A stretch of DNA of 64,000 nucleotides from JAGTVG01 sp942491935 (GCA_942491935.1 CALOCZ010000020.1:1-64000), one strand, 5' to 3'. Numbered from the stretch's first letter, positions 34,290 through 44,899 are shown. Notes: generated from the letters alone by a model not told the origin. Numbers and translations are program-made.

Positions 34290-35135
34290 ATGAAACGTAC
34301 CATAATTTTAATTTTATCATTTATCGTATCATTTGGAATTTATAGTCAAGAAGAAGAATCCTCGGCAGAGGATGGACAGAGCCGTGAATCCATGGCTGTT
34401 GATGCGACCGCTACACAGTGGAGTTTTCAGTTGGCTTATCAGGACATGCCTAGCTATTACGATGATATAGTAAATGGCGAACCACGACCTGCGGGATTAG
34501 ACAACTATTGGCAGTTACGTATAGTTGCCCCCATACCAATGAAGTCACTAACCCTGTTACCCCGGTTAACCTTTCGACACTACGAAAATCTGCAAAATGG
34601 TAAATCTGGTTTCGGGAATACAGAACTTTTCGCATTGATTATTCCCAATGCGACAAACTGGGGAAGTGGTCGTGCAGGAATTGGCCCGTTGGTTACTGCT
34701 CCAGGCAACAAGGATGTAGCTAAAGATGAATGGGGTTATGGCTTCGCTGCGGCAATCGTGAACAATTCAGGCAAGTTTTTTTATGGTCTGTTATTCACCC
34801 AATCATGGCGGGCAATTGATCCAAATGCATTACCGGAGGGCTCATCAGATACCAATCCACTAGGCATTGCACCCTTTTTAAATTATCGATTTGGTTCGAA
34901 GGGCTTTTATGTGCAAACTGCGGATATAGTCGCATTGTATGACTGGAATACCAGCAATTTTTATATGCCGATAGGAGCTCGCCTAGGCAAAGTATGGGTG
35001 CTGGAAAAGGCTTCTTGGAATTTCTATGTAGAATATAAAACAAGTGCCATTTATAAAAACTGGGAAGGTCCGGCAGTAAAAAATTCATTTCGAATAAATG
35101 TATCGTACACAATTCCAGTTGGAAGTAAGAAGTAA
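34290..35135 (+). CDS. outer-membrane beta-barrel protein
   Basis: 281 residues with a cleavable signal (IVSFGIYSQEEESS). Many beta-strand stretches are present (YWQLRIVAPIPMKSLTLLPRL; FYVEYKTSAIY; SFRINVSYTIPVG). The arrangement resembles transporter-type barrels of the MetA-pathway group. Its place between carbonic anhydrase and a membrane protein suggests a channel or periplasmic partner of the same process, which is unproven. Confidence 0.65.
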   Translation: MKRTIILILSFIVSFGIYSQEEESSAEDGQSRESMAVDATATQWSFQLAYQDMPSYYDDIVNGEPRPAGLDNYWQLRIVAPIPMKSLTLLPRLTFRHYENLQNGKSGFGNTELFALIIPNATNWGSGRAGIGPLVTAPGNKDVAKDEWGYGFAAAIVNNSGKFFYGLLFTQSWRAIDPNALPEGSSDTNPLGIAPFLNYRFGSKGFYVQTADIVALYDWNTSNFYMPIGARLGKVWVLEKASWNFYVEYKTSAIYKNWEGPAVKNSFRINVSYTIPVGSKK

Positions 35136-35208
35136 ATTGTCGATTCAGTATGAGTTAAATATATTTATCAATATGTTCAATTATGGTCCACTTTAACGTT
35201 TTTGAGAA

Positions 35209-35874
35209 ATGCAATTAATAAAGAAAACCGATCCAACCAAGGCTCAGATTGAGCGCGGTGAGGGATTATTGAAGAGCATCACAATAGTTATCAACGTACT
35301 GTATGCCTTATTGATTTTTCAGGTATTCCTTATTCTTCCCCGACCTGGAGATCCCTTACTGGAATACCAAACATTAGGCCAGATTTACAATGAAAATGCA
35401 AGCCAGTTGTTGGTTATTGTCGTAGGCCTGATTCTTATCATACTTTATTGGATTCAGTATAACAGGCAATTGGGTAATCTTATCAGGAGTTCTCCCATAC
35501 ATGCTTCTTTGTTGGTTGTTCAGATGTTTTGTCTAATGATATACCTGTATTTTGTTCGCTTTGATATGGAGTTTGACGGGATGACGCTTGCCTTGCAAAT
35601 GGAAAGTATATTTTTAGCCTTGGCGGGTTTCATAGCGGCATATAGTTGGCGTTACGCCCGGAAGAATAGGCTTACCTCAAATCAGATAGACGATACTGAA
35701 GAAACCAGTATTTTTTATAGTCTTTTACCTGAGCCGCTTGCATCTTTGTTTACCTTACCGTTTGCTACCTTAGGACCCATGATTTGGACGATTTCATTTT
35801 TATCGATTATTCCGATTGGATATGTGTTAAAACTAATGAGAAAAAGGTTGGAAGCAAAAAGAACTAATTCGTAA
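35209..35874 (+). CDS. multi-pass membrane protein, possibly DUF1211/TMEM175-like
   Basis: 221 residues with about five hydrophobic helices (ITIVINVLYALLIFQVFLIL; LLVIVVGLILIILYWI; SLLVVQMFCLMIYLYF; FLALAGFIAAY; MIWTISFLSIIPIGYVL). The loop after helix 1 and the WIQYNRQ segment recall TMEM175-like ion channels, but the diagnostic FSD motif is absent. It ends the carbonic-anhydrase group. 35875-36095 holds nothing recognisable. Confidence 0.5.
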   Translation: MQLIKKTDPTKAQIERGEGLLKSITIVINVLYALLIFQVFLILPRPGDPLLEYQTLGQIYNENASQLLVIVVGLILIILYWIQYNRQLGNLIRSSPIHASLLVVQMFCLMIYLYFVRFDMEFDGMTLALQMESIFLALAGFIAAYSWRYARKNRLTSNQIDDTEETSIFYSLLPEPLASLFTLPFATLGPMIWTISFLSIIPIGYVLKLMRKRLEAKRTNS

Positions 35875-36095
35875 AACTAAGTAGCAGCATGCCAGGTAAT
35901 TCTACAACAAGACTCATTCATGGGTATTGTACCTATGCCATTTCATAATATTAAAATTGATAGCGATGGCAGAAAGCAGATTTAGGATTTATTTCCTTAA
36001 TTCCTCACTCAACAGTGCCCAAGAACTGGTCCTTGATAGTAAGCTCGTTATGTATGATATACAGAAAACTATCAGAATCCGGACAGAATACCTTT

Positions 36096-38381
36096 TTATA
36101 ATTGGACTATATCCTTACTAGTTGTCTGTGCATCTACCACAGCGATAGCCGCCATATTTTCTATCTCACGTACCGAACTTCCCATTTGCATCACATGAAT
36201 GGGCTTTCGAATCCCTACCATAATGGGGCCTATCACTTCTGCTTCACCAATTTCCTGCATCATTTTATAAGCGATATTTCCAGAACTCAGGTTAGGGAAT
36301 ATGATGGTATTCACATCATGATCCTGCAGTTTTGTAAACGGGAACTTATTCATTCTCATCTCCTTGTTGAAGGCATAATTCGCCTGCATTTCTCCATCCA
36401 CGATAAGATCGGGATAATCACGGTGTAATATTTCTACCGCCTCTTTCGCCCGCGCAGGGCTTCCATCCCGAACACCTCCAAAATTGGAATAGGAAACGAT
36501 TGCGATTTTGGGAACCATATTGAATTTCCTCACCTCATTGGCTGTTAAAAGGGTGGTATCCGCAATGGTCCTTGCCTCGGGCCGGATATTCACCGTCGTA
36601 TCGGCAAAGAAGAAAGGCCCCTTTTTTGTCATTACGATGTACATCCCCGCAATGTGCTTGAGGCTGTTATTAGTACCAACGATTTGCAGTGCCGGTTTTA
36701 TAGTATCCGCATATTTGGTCGCAAAACCGCAGAGGAAACCGTCTGCATCCCCTGTTTCCACCATCATGACCCCAAAATAATTCCGGTTATACATCAGATC
36801 ATGCGCATCCTGGTATGTCAATCCTTTTCTCTGCCTTTTTTCGAAAAGTATCTGGGCATATCTTTCAATGCGCTTTGCTTCCTTATGAGATCGATTATCG
36901 ATGATCTGAATACCTGAAATGTCGACCTGATTCTCCTCTGCAATTCGCAAAATCTCCTCTTTGTTGCCCAGCATAATGGGATCTGCAATACCCTCCAGTT
37001 TAACTACCTGAACCGCTTTTAATACAGTATAGTGGTTGGCATCCCCAAAAAGAATTTTCTTGGGATTAGACCTTGCCTTAATACGTATGCTTTTAATCAG
37101 CTGATTGTATAGGCCCATACGCTTCATCAGTTCAATTTTGTAGGCATCCCAATCCTTGATCTTATGCCGTGCGACACCCGTTTCGATAGCTGCCTTTGCA
37201 ACTGCTGGTGTCACCGTAGTAATCAAACGAGGATCTAAGGGTTTGGGGATAATATATTCTTTGCCAAATACAAGGTTTTTACTTTTATAAGCAAGATTTA
37301 CTGTTTCGGGTACATCTTCTTTAGCAAGGTCAGCGAGGGCATAAACAGCGGCTTTTTTCATTTCTTCATTTATGGACTTGGCTCTAACATCTAGCGCGCC
37401 ACGGAATATAAATGGAAATCCAAGTACATTATTCACCTGGTTGGGATAATCAGACCTTCCTGTGGCCATAATTACATCATCCCGTGCATCCGTTGCATCC
37501 TCATAAGATATCTCAGGATCCGGATTGGCCATGGCAAAAACAATAGGATCCTTGGCCATGGTTTTTAACATTTTCTTAGATACCAGACCTGCTTTTGAAA
37601 GGCCCAGGAATACATCCGCCCCCTTCAGGGCATCGTCCAAGGTTTTTAACTTTGTCTTGCGTGCAAACGGTTGTTTATATTTGTTCAGATCATCACGGTC
37701 TTCAGATATCACACCTCTGCTGTCGAGCATAAACAGGTTTTCAGGCTTCACACCCAGGCTGATATAAAGATTAGAACAGGCTATCCCGGAAGCTCCTGCC
37801 CCATTCACTACAACCTTAATATCTTCAATTTTCTTTCCGTTTAATTCCAGGGCATTCAACAAGCCAGCAGCGGAAATAATGGCCGTACCATGCTGATCGT
37901 CATGGAACACAGGAATATCCAAATCCTTCTTTAACCGCTCTTCGATCTCAAAGCATTCCGGAGCTTTAATATCCTCCAGGTTAATGCCTCCGAATGTTGG
38001 AGATATGGCCTTGATGGTTTCTATCATATCTTCTACGGCTTTGCGGTCGATCTCGATATCAAAAACATCTACGTCTGCAAATACTTTAAACAGCAATCCT
38101 TTACCTTCCATCACAGGCTTCCCGGCTGCAGCACCGATATCTCCCAATCCAAGCACCGCTGTACCATTGGATATCACAGCCACCAGGTTGCTCTTGGCCG
38201 TATATTTATACACATCATCTGGATTGTCTGCGATTTTCTTACAAGGCTCCGCCACACCTGGAGAATAAGCGAGCGAAAGGTCGTATTGGGTACTGTACGG
38301 TTTGGTTGGAATGACTTCTATCTTACCTGGTCTTCCTGTTTCATGGTAAATTAAAGCATCCTTATTCATCTGATTAGCCAT
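36096..38381 (-). CDS. maeB: NADP-dependent malic enzyme with phosphotransacetylase-like domain
   Basis: Decarboxylates malate to pyruvate. Intact 761 residues, the usual size of MaeB. The malic domain has YDLSLAYSPGVAEPC and VFHDDQHGTAII, and the NAD(P)-binding fold has VVNGAGASGIACSNLY. From about residue 430 a phosphotransacetylase-like domain follows (ILFGDANHYTVLKAVQVV; MMVETGDADGFLCGFATKYADTI) that is thought to be regulatory. Transcribed divergently from the MFS gene over 295-320 nt of AT-rich sequence in which no specific site was found. Confidence 0.96.
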   Translation of the reverse strand: MANQMNKDALIYHETGRPGKIEVIPTKPYSTQYDLSLAYSPGVAEPCKKIADNPDDVYKYTAKSNLVAVISNGTAVLGLGDIGAAAGKPVMEGKGLLFKVFADVDVFDIEIDRKAVEDMIETIKAISPTFGGINLEDIKAPECFEIEERLKKDLDIPVFHDDQHGTAIISAAGLLNALELNGKKIEDIKVVVNGAGASGIACSNLYISLGVKPENLFMLDSRGVISEDRDDLNKYKQPFARKTKLKTLDDALKGADVFLGLSKAGLVSKKMLKTMAKDPIVFAMANPDPEISYEDATDARDDVIMATGRSDYPNQVNNVLGFPFIFRGALDVRAKSINEEMKKAAVYALADLAKEDVPETVNLAYKSKNLVFGKEYIIPKPLDPRLITTVTPAVAKAAIETGVARHKIKDWDAYKIELMKRMGLYNQLIKSIRIKARSNPKKILFGDANHYTVLKAVQVVKLEGIADPIMLGNKEEILRIAEENQVDISGIQIIDNRSHKEAKRIERYAQILFEKRQRKGLTYQDAHDLMYNRNYFGVMMVETGDADGFLCGFATKYADTIKPALQIVGTNNSLKHIAGMYIVMTKKGPFFFADTTVNIRPEARTIADTTLLTANEVRKFNMVPKIAIVSYSNFGGVRDGSPARAKEAVEILHRDYPDLIVDGEMQANYAFNKEMRMNKFPFTKLQDHDVNTIIFPNLSSGNIAYKMMQEIGEAEVIGPIMVGIRKPIHVMQMGSSVREIENMAAIAVVDAQTTSKDIVQL

Positions 38382-38703
38382 TGTATTATATATTTAGGTC
38401 AGTTATCGTTCGAATATTGAAATATATAAAAAGATATAAAAAACATAGCATGAACATAAAATATTAAACCCTGTTAATTACATCCAATTTATTAAAAAAT
38501 TATCAATAATACCTAGTTAAGAAGGGCTCATTTTTATGAAAATGAAAATATTTTACCCCTTTTATTACACAAACAACATTTGGTGTTCCAATAATTTCAG
38601 ATCTTTTTATTTTTTATAATTATGAGTATGTAAATTTTCGTTTATGGTACATTATTTTTCTTAAACACTTCTGAATTTGAGTATTTTTCGTAACCTTAGA
38701 TCA

Positions 38704-39882
38704 ATGGATAAATCCGAAAAATCAGAACTTTTCAGGGATAAGAATATTTACATCATTTTTAGTATTACCATGTTGGCCATCATGGGAGTCGCAAGTTTGA
38801 CACCAGCATTCCCAGAGATCATAAGGGAGTTTGATATTTCAGCCGAGGAGATCGGACTACTGATCACCGTATTCACCTTACCCGGTGTGATCCTCAGCCC
38901 TCTGATGGGGGCTCTGGCCGACAGGCTGGGTCGAAAAGCAATTCTGATCCCTTCCATCTTTGTTTTTGGGATCAGCGGATTTCTATGCGGCTTTATGACA
39001 GAATATTCCCATATCCTCATCCTGAGGTTTATTCAGGGTACTGGTGCTGTGGCACTGGGAATGATCAACATTACACTGGTAGGTGATATCTATACAGGTA
39101 ACAAAAGGGCAACAGCCATGGGCTATAATGCCAGTGTCCTGAATGTAGGCACAGCAGCATATCCTGCTATTGGTGGGGCCCTTGCCGTGATAGCCTGGAA
39201 TTATCCATTTTACCTTCCCTTGCTAGCTATACCGATCGGATTATTTGTCATTTTCAGACTAAACAATCCCGAACCCTATAAAAAGCAATCCTTTATTGAA
39301 TATTTAAGGAACACCTGGGTATCCATCAACAAAAGGGATGTCTGGGCATTGTTTTTTATCAACATTCTGGTTTTTATCATACTTTATGGATCATTGCTTA
39401 CTTTTTTTCCACTGTTTCTGGAAGAGAATTTCCAGGCCAACGCATTGCAGATCGGCATGATCATGTCGGTGATGTCGGTCATTACTGCCTTTATATCAGC
39501 ACAACTGGGAAAACTAAGCCGTAGGTTCAGCTCCAGAACTCTACTAATTTACAGTGCTCTTTCCTATCTCCTGTCCATGTTGATCATACCTGCTTCAAAT
39601 TCCTGGATAATGATCCTTGTGGCCATTACATTTTTTGCCATTGGACATGGCTTGCTCCTGCCTAATATCTTCAATCTGCTGGTCGGATATGCTACTATTA
39701 ATGAGCGGGCAGGATTCATGTCCATAAACAGTATGGTATTACGTATCGGCCAGACGGTTGGGCCCCTATTCGTTGCACTGGTGTATAACCTGCGTGGGAT
39801 AAATGCTACTTTTATTGCTGGTGCAGTTGTAGCCGGGCTGATGATCCTTATTATATTAACTATGATATCAAAAAACAAATGA
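38704..39882 (+). CDS. MFS transporter
   Basis: About 392 residues with 12 predicted helices. The MFS motif A is visible between helices 2 and 3 (GALADRLGRKAIL), and the drug-efflux-like LRFIQGTGAVALGMINITLVGDIY resembles the 12-TM drug:H+ antiporter branch. The start at 38704 omits a 9-residue extension from 38677. The stop overlaps the next start (ATGA at 39879), which suggests co-translation with the lipoprotein glycosidase. Substrate unknown. Confidence 0.88.
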   Translation: MDKSEKSELFRDKNIYIIFSITMLAIMGVASLTPAFPEIIREFDISAEEIGLLITVFTLPGVILSPLMGALADRLGRKAILIPSIFVFGISGFLCGFMTEYSHILILRFIQGTGAVALGMINITLVGDIYTGNKRATAMGYNASVLNVGTAAYPAIGGALAVIAWNYPFYLPLLAIPIGLFVIFRLNNPEPYKKQSFIEYLRNTWVSINKRDVWALFFINILVFIILYGSLLTFFPLFLEENFQANALQIGMIMSVMSVITAFISAQLGKLSRRFSSRTLLIYSALSYLLSMLIIPASNSWIMILVAITFFAIGHGLLLPNIFNLLVGYATINERAGFMSINSMVLRIGQTVGPLFVALVYNLRGINATFIAGAVVAGLMILIILTMISKNK

Positions 39883-39884
39883 TT

Positions 39885-41000
39885 ATGAATTGGAAATTAA
39901 GATCCTTAAAAATTTATCTTTACTCCCTAGCCATGTTGACCCTTTTAATCCCTTTGAATTCATGCGCTCCGGATTCTCAGAAGGTCATTGAGATCAGGGG
40001 AATCTATGGGAATCCAAAACCCTTCTGGGATAAAGGGATGAACCTTCCGTCACTTGGTGCTAATGCCATTTTTGTTCACAGTGGTTCAATAAATCACGAC
40101 ATGATGGAAAGGGCCAGGTCAGAAGGCTTAAAGGTCTATGCTGAATTTGCCACATTGAATGGCAAAGATTATGTAAAAGAACATCCGGAAGCCTGGGCGA
40201 TCAATGAAAAAGGCGAACAAGTGATGGCGGCTTCCTGGTTTATGGGAGTTTGTCCGACAGAACCTGGTTTCCGGCAGTACCGCATGGATCAATTGCGTGG
40301 CCTGTTAACGAAATTTGACCTTGATGGTATATGGATGGACTACGTTCACTGGCATGCCCAGTTTGAGGAACCTGAGCCCATCCTTCCGGAAACCTGTTTT
40401 TGTGATCATTGCCTGGAGAGGTTCGAACAGGAATCCAACCTGCAAATCCCTGATGGCACAATACCTGAAAAAGCCCAATGGATTTTGAATAATGTTGACA
40501 AGGAATGGAGGGACTGGAGATGCCAGGTAATATACGGTTGGGCATCAGATATGAAAGCTATTATAAAGGAGGTAAATCCCGGGATACTATTAGGTTTATA
40601 TCATTGTCCCTGGGATGATGATGAATTTAATGGGGCCAGGCGTCGTATCCTTGGGCTAGATTATGACCTTCTTAAAGAAGTTATTGATGTGTTCTCTCCA
40701 ATGGTTTACCATGGAAGAATGGGGCGTAAACCTGAGTGGGTAGAAGAGAATATCACCTGGTTCTGCAATCGCTTGGAAATCGAACCAGGTACTTATCCTA
40801 AAGTATGGCCCATCGTACAAGCCTACGATGATCCTGAAAAAATCTCAGGAGGTGAGTTTGAAACAGTCTTAAGAGGCGGGTTGGCAAGTAAATCGACCGG
40901 TGTGATGATGTTTACTACTTATGCAGTGGCCGAGGATTCAGTCAAGACAAAGATCATGGAGAAAGTGTATAAAGAAATCCTAAAATCACATAATCCTTAG
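39885..41000 (+). CDS. lipoprotein with glycosidase-like TIM barrel
   Basis: 371 residues. A lipoprotein signal ends LIPLNSC. The barrel-like part contains IWMDYVHWHAQF, CFCDHCLERF and VFSPMVYHGRMG, as in putative glycoside hydrolases with a GH-like (DUF4015/COG1649-like) fold. The Asp in GIWMDYVHW is a candidate catalytic residue. An alternative start at 39879 overlaps the MFS stop. Gene pairing suggests uptake or export of the product by the MFS protein (inference). Confidence 0.65.
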   Translation: MNWKLRSLKIYLYSLAMLTLLIPLNSCAPDSQKVIEIRGIYGNPKPFWDKGMNLPSLGANAIFVHSGSINHDMMERARSEGLKVYAEFATLNGKDYVKEHPEAWAINEKGEQVMAASWFMGVCPTEPGFRQYRMDQLRGLLTKFDLDGIWMDYVHWHAQFEEPEPILPETCFCDHCLERFEQESNLQIPDGTIPEKAQWILNNVDKEWRDWRCQVIYGWASDMKAIIKEVNPGILLGLYHCPWDDDEFNGARRRILGLDYDLLKEVIDVFSPMVYHGRMGRKPEWVEENITWFCNRLEIEPGTYPKVWPIVQAYDDPEKISGGEFETVLRGGLASKSTGVMMFTTYAVAEDSVKTKIMEKVYKEILKSHNP

Positions 41001-41030
41001 GAAAATTATATTATTAATAGAGGTTTTCTT

Positions 41031-41645
41031 TTAAGATTTATTATTTGAATGATAAATCAGCGCTTCAAGGACGGGGATCATTTCGATATTGTACACATTT
41101 ACTGATTCCGGGGTCTTCAAGATAACAGGTGAAAAGTTCATTATCCCGGTTACTCCACAATTCACCAACTCATGACATACTTCCTGGGCCGCTATTTCAG
41201 GTACGGCTAGAACTGCAGTTTTAACCTTATACATTGATATAACCTCTTGAAGCATGTCAGTCCTGTATATTGGCACATTATATTTTCTTTTAAGCTTTAC
41301 AGGATCGATATCAAATACTGCAGCAATCTTGATGTTGTGCTTTTCAAATCCGCTATAATTAATCAAAGCCTCTCCAATATTCCCCGATCCTATAATTATT
41401 ATATAATCGGTGACATGTTTCTCAAAGATCTGATTGATCTTGTCCAGGATCTCATTGATATTATATCCCCCTTTTTTGTGTCCGGAAATTTTGAATTTTG
41501 AGAAGTCCTTACGGATCTGCTCTGAACTTAATCCACTTTCTTTGGCAATGGTATATGAGAAGGTTGTCTCCCAGCCAAATCGTTTAAATTTTTCAAGGCA
41601 CATCCGATATCGAAGTAATCGGCGAATAGTATCGCTTATTGGCAT
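41031..41645 (-). CDS. rex: redox-sensing transcriptional repressor Rex (copy 1)
   Basis: 204 residues. An N-terminal winged helix (RRLLRYRMCLEKF; SSEQIRKDFSKF) is followed by a Rossmann domain with IIGSGNIGEAL and AVFDIDPVKLKRKY, and by FSPVIL near the end. Rex senses NADH/NAD+ and represses fermentation or respiration genes. It is 41 residues or so of low identity away from copy 2 at 61,654 but shares all hallmarks. No Rex operator was seen in its own upstream region. Confidence 0.93.
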   Translation of the reverse strand: MPISDTIRRLLRYRMCLEKFKRFGWETTFSYTIAKESGLSSEQIRKDFSKFKISGHKKGGYNINEILDKINQIFEKHVTDYIIIIGSGNIGEALINYSGFEKHNIKIAAVFDIDPVKLKRKYNVPIYRTDMLQEVISMYKVKTAVLAVPEIAAQEVCHELVNCGVTGIMNFSPVILKTPESVNVYNIEMIPVLEALIYHSNNKS

Positions 41646-41711
41646 CTTAAAAATTTAAAGAAATTTAAAGAAATATTAAAGACAATCAAAGTAAAAAAGA
41701 AAAGTAGTGAT

Positions 41712-44447
41712 TCAATGATTATGTTCAGAATGATTTTTTGTAGGAGTGTGTATGTGATCATACCCCTTTGCATGCATCCTGTTATGTAAAGTACGATGTG
41801 ATGATTCCAGTACAAGCCGCATTCGCTTGTAGGCTTTATCATCAGCTCTTGTGCCTATGGTTTCAAGATAAGCCATGGCGCCTTCAATTTGTTCCAGTAT
41901 GGTCAATGCATCAGTTTTTACCAACATCTGGTTTTCTTTTACTGAAAGCATCACAGGTGATGTATGAGCTGCAATGATCTCAGGCTTATCTTCATAATGT
42001 CCCCTAACCAAAAGTGCAATCCACGAGCTGTCATTAATCTTTACACTCCAACTGCCTCTGCCCTCCCACTTTGACACTTTAGTGCTTTCCCTTATTTCAC
42101 CATTTACAATTAAATCCACACTTGTCATTGGTACTGTAATGCTTGCTACCTCCCAAGAAACATATACATTGCCGCCATTGCCGGACATTTTTATCCGGCT
42201 TCCTGCTGGTTTTCCATCAACGGAAAACTCCAGAAGTGGTCCGTAGGTCACAAAAGTCTGTCCTTTCCTAATCGATTCTTTCCAATTTTCATAATTGAAT
42301 TCCACGCTCTCATCGATTTTAGCGTAAGTGCGAACTGCTCCCACAGGGGTACCGGCGCTCATCTTATCTGTACCACCGACACAGGCGATAAAATAACCAC
42401 AATTCAGGTATCGATACCAGTCGGTTAAGGAATAAGGATCAATTCCTCCATAAAGGTTTCCCCATGAAGTCATCTCCACTCCATCGATGCCTCCATTCAC
42501 AATGGCTGCTGCGTTTTCAAGTCTGGGATTTGGAAAATGAGGCAATATAACAACTCCATTCTGCTTTTTGCATTGAGATGCCCATTCGGTTAGCAGCGCT
42601 TCTATAGGATCCCCAATAGCTGATTCATCAATACCGCCAGTAGTCATAGGAGCAATAATATTTCCCTCATATCCCAACAAAGAAATATGCCCCATTACAT
42701 GTTGTCTATTTTCGGTTCCAACCCTTACCAGGTATTCGCCCTCACCCCCAGCTTCTTTTGAACCATATGTCGTTTTGCCATCAAAATCACCCACATTGGT
42801 CATAAGTTCACCCCACTGGCTGGCTAGTAAATTGACGATATTAACACCTTCGGCAGATCCTTCCAACTGGGCTGAACTGGTGGACAGAAAGTGTACGTGA
42901 GTATCTGCAGTAACCCACCCTTTTTCCCTCCATTTTAACAACCTCTCTACTTCAATGGTTATTTCCTCAGTATTGGCTTGAACTTCGACGACCTTGCGAA
43001 TTGGCTTAATTTCAAATCCTTTTGAGATTTCAAGAAAGATCTTACCTAATGGGACATTAATAAGCGTTTCCCCTGGTATATAGGTACAAGCATGAGAGCC
43101 CTGGTGAACGAAATCCACACTATAATCTTCGAACCAGGCCGGATTAGGCCACCGGTGCCTGTCAACAGGAGCGAGATATTCATCCGACTCACCATGTGCA
43201 TGAAATTTTACAGGGATTGGCTTACTGCTGCCCTTTTCTACTACCTTGATTTTGATACGCTTTTCAGCAGGTGCGATCTTTTTGAGATTTCCTAAAGACA
43301 TGCCTTTTAAAACATCAGCAACGGGTAAAGTAAGTCCTCCGACCAGATGAAACTGACCGTCCGGGTGTGCAGAATATTCAACAATTATCTCTTGTTTAGA
43401 TCTATCGGCTACCTGATTGTTATAGGATTGGTGCCAATTATTATCAGGATATTTTAACCTTCGATTCGCGCTGATCACTTGCCCCAAATCCAGCTTGATC
43501 TGTGAAAAGAGTCCATGATCATCCAGGTAAGGATCAAAATCCGTTCCAGAAGGTAAAGTAAAGATTGCTTTCTGTCTTGACGCCCAACGCAGTGGATTAG
43601 AATTAACATTTCCTGCTGAAATAGCCGAGAGAACAATAGGAGAACCTATCAAAGGTTCAAACCGTAAGCCTTTAATAATTTTATTGGGATTTGGATTTTT
43701 CCATGCCCATAACCAATTGATCCAACTACCTCTATCATCCAATGCTACCCGTGTTTGTGAGCCTCCCCAAAAGCCTGAGGTCTGGAGATGGTGGAAGTGA
43801 ATTGGTCTTGGCTTGTGATGAGCCACTGATTCGATACAGTTCTCTCCCCATACCTGCTGGAACATGCCAATATGGTAACGTTGGTGTACAGGAATACTTG
43901 ATTCTGTACCATCAGAATATAGAATAACGTAATTGGCGATATGTTCATTCAAGTGCCCGATCCCTTTGAATGGCTTTTCATAAAAACCATTTTCCTCTTT
44001 TTTTAGTGGCATATGGTCAGAAGTATGCAAAAAAACCAACCAATTACTTGTAACAGGTGTGAATTGCACATTGACCACCTCATCCTTCAGATAAAGAATG
44101 TTGGAATCAATATTAAAGGGAATCCCCCAGGAGGTGGTCTCCCCAACCGGGGCATCCATAACAGCTGTATGCATTTCTTCAGAAACCTCCGACTTCGTAA
44201 GACGCGAGATACTCCGGTTTCCGGAAAATGAAATAGTCTCAAATAAAGGTGAAGCCGGTCCATCCTGGAATTTCAAGGCGGGTTCAGATGAAGAGATTTG
44301 AAGATCCTTACCGGAGATTACTTCGTTCTCAGTGACTTGTTTATCTTCAATAGAAGCTGCAAAAACAGGAACAGAGGTAGTCGATATTAAGGTTGTTGTT
44401 GAGAGCGTTTTCAAAAAATTTCGACGGGAACTTGGATTGTAGGTCAT
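41712..44447 (-). CDS. CehA/McbA family metallohydrolase (PHP domain), Tat-exported
   Basis: 911 residues. A twin-arginine signal begins the protein (SRRNFLKTLSTTTLIS). A long beta-rich N-terminal region precedes the PHP-type domain: GWVTADTHVHFLSTSSAQ, GHISLLGYEG and VVILPHFPNP provide His and Asp metal ligands. The C-terminal region has RIKMSGNGGNVYVSWEV and a short helical end with HIHTPTKNHSEHNH. Family members hydrolyse esters or phosphoesters, and the substrate here is unknown. The gene is intact. Confidence 0.82.
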   Translation of the reverse strand: MTYNPSSRRNFLKTLSTTTLISTTSVPVFAASIEDKQVTENEVISGKDLQISSSEPALKFQDGPASPLFETISFSGNRSISRLTKSEVSEEMHTAVMDAPVGETTSWGIPFNIDSNILYLKDEVVNVQFTPVTSNWLVFLHTSDHMPLKKEENGFYEKPFKGIGHLNEHIANYVILYSDGTESSIPVHQRYHIGMFQQVWGENCIESVAHHKPRPIHFHHLQTSGFWGGSQTRVALDDRGSWINWLWAWKNPNPNKIIKGLRFEPLIGSPIVLSAISAGNVNSNPLRWASRQKAIFTLPSGTDFDPYLDDHGLFSQIKLDLGQVISANRRLKYPDNNWHQSYNNQVADRSKQEIIVEYSAHPDGQFHLVGGLTLPVADVLKGMSLGNLKKIAPAEKRIKIKVVEKGSSKPIPVKFHAHGESDEYLAPVDRHRWPNPAWFEDYSVDFVHQGSHACTYIPGETLINVPLGKIFLEISKGFEIKPIRKVVEVQANTEEITIEVERLLKWREKGWVTADTHVHFLSTSSAQLEGSAEGVNIVNLLASQWGELMTNVGDFDGKTTYGSKEAGGEGEYLVRVGTENRQHVMGHISLLGYEGNIIAPMTTGGIDESAIGDPIEALLTEWASQCKKQNGVVILPHFPNPRLENAAAIVNGGIDGVEMTSWGNLYGGIDPYSLTDWYRYLNCGYFIACVGGTDKMSAGTPVGAVRTYAKIDESVEFNYENWKESIRKGQTFVTYGPLLEFSVDGKPAGSRIKMSGNGGNVYVSWEVASITVPMTSVDLIVNGEIRESTKVSKWEGRGSWSVKINDSSWIALLVRGHYEDKPEIIAAHTSPVMLSVKENQMLVKTDALTILEQIEGAMAYLETIGTRADDKAYKRMRLVLESSHRTLHNRMHAKGYDHIHTPTKNHSEHNH

Positions 44448-44542
44448 GATTTGAGACGATTATAAGATTGTTATGAAATATGCAAGAACAAAATAATTAA
44501 AAAAATAAACTTATAAAAGTATTATCTTGACATCACCTGGAC

Positions 44543-44715
44543 TTACTTCCTGCTCAGGTCTTTTAATTCTTCCTCTGCCTCCATTTTGCGAATCTGCTCC
44601 CTGATCTCCCTGTTTTTTTTAAGAAGCCTCAGAGCAATAGCTTCGTCTTTACCCATTAAAGCTGTAAGCCCGCTACGTCGGTAAACATAATGGATGCTAA
44701 ATTCCTCCTGGAAGA
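44543..44715 (-). pseudogene. remnant of an adenylate/guanylate cyclase N-terminus
   Basis: Reverse-strand reading gives LASIMFTDVAGL, then after a one-base slip LTALMGKDEAIALRLLKKNREI and a short helix ending DLSRK with TAA at 44543-44545. The IMFTDVAGxTALMGKDE stretch is the first metal-binding part of class III cyclases. The rest of the domain is missing. 44448-44542 and 44716-44890 show no other gene. Confidence 0.6.
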
Positions 44716-44899
44716 TGATGAAGTTCGGTATTGCTTTGACATAAGCTCTGAAGATAATGAATATTATAAGAATAGTACAAAGTGGATGATCAAAGAATTT
44801 TATCCTGGATAAAATATCTATTTATCATAATTTTCACTCTGGACTTGATCTATGCCACTTAGTTATCTTCAAAATCGTTTATATCCATAAATTGTGTCA

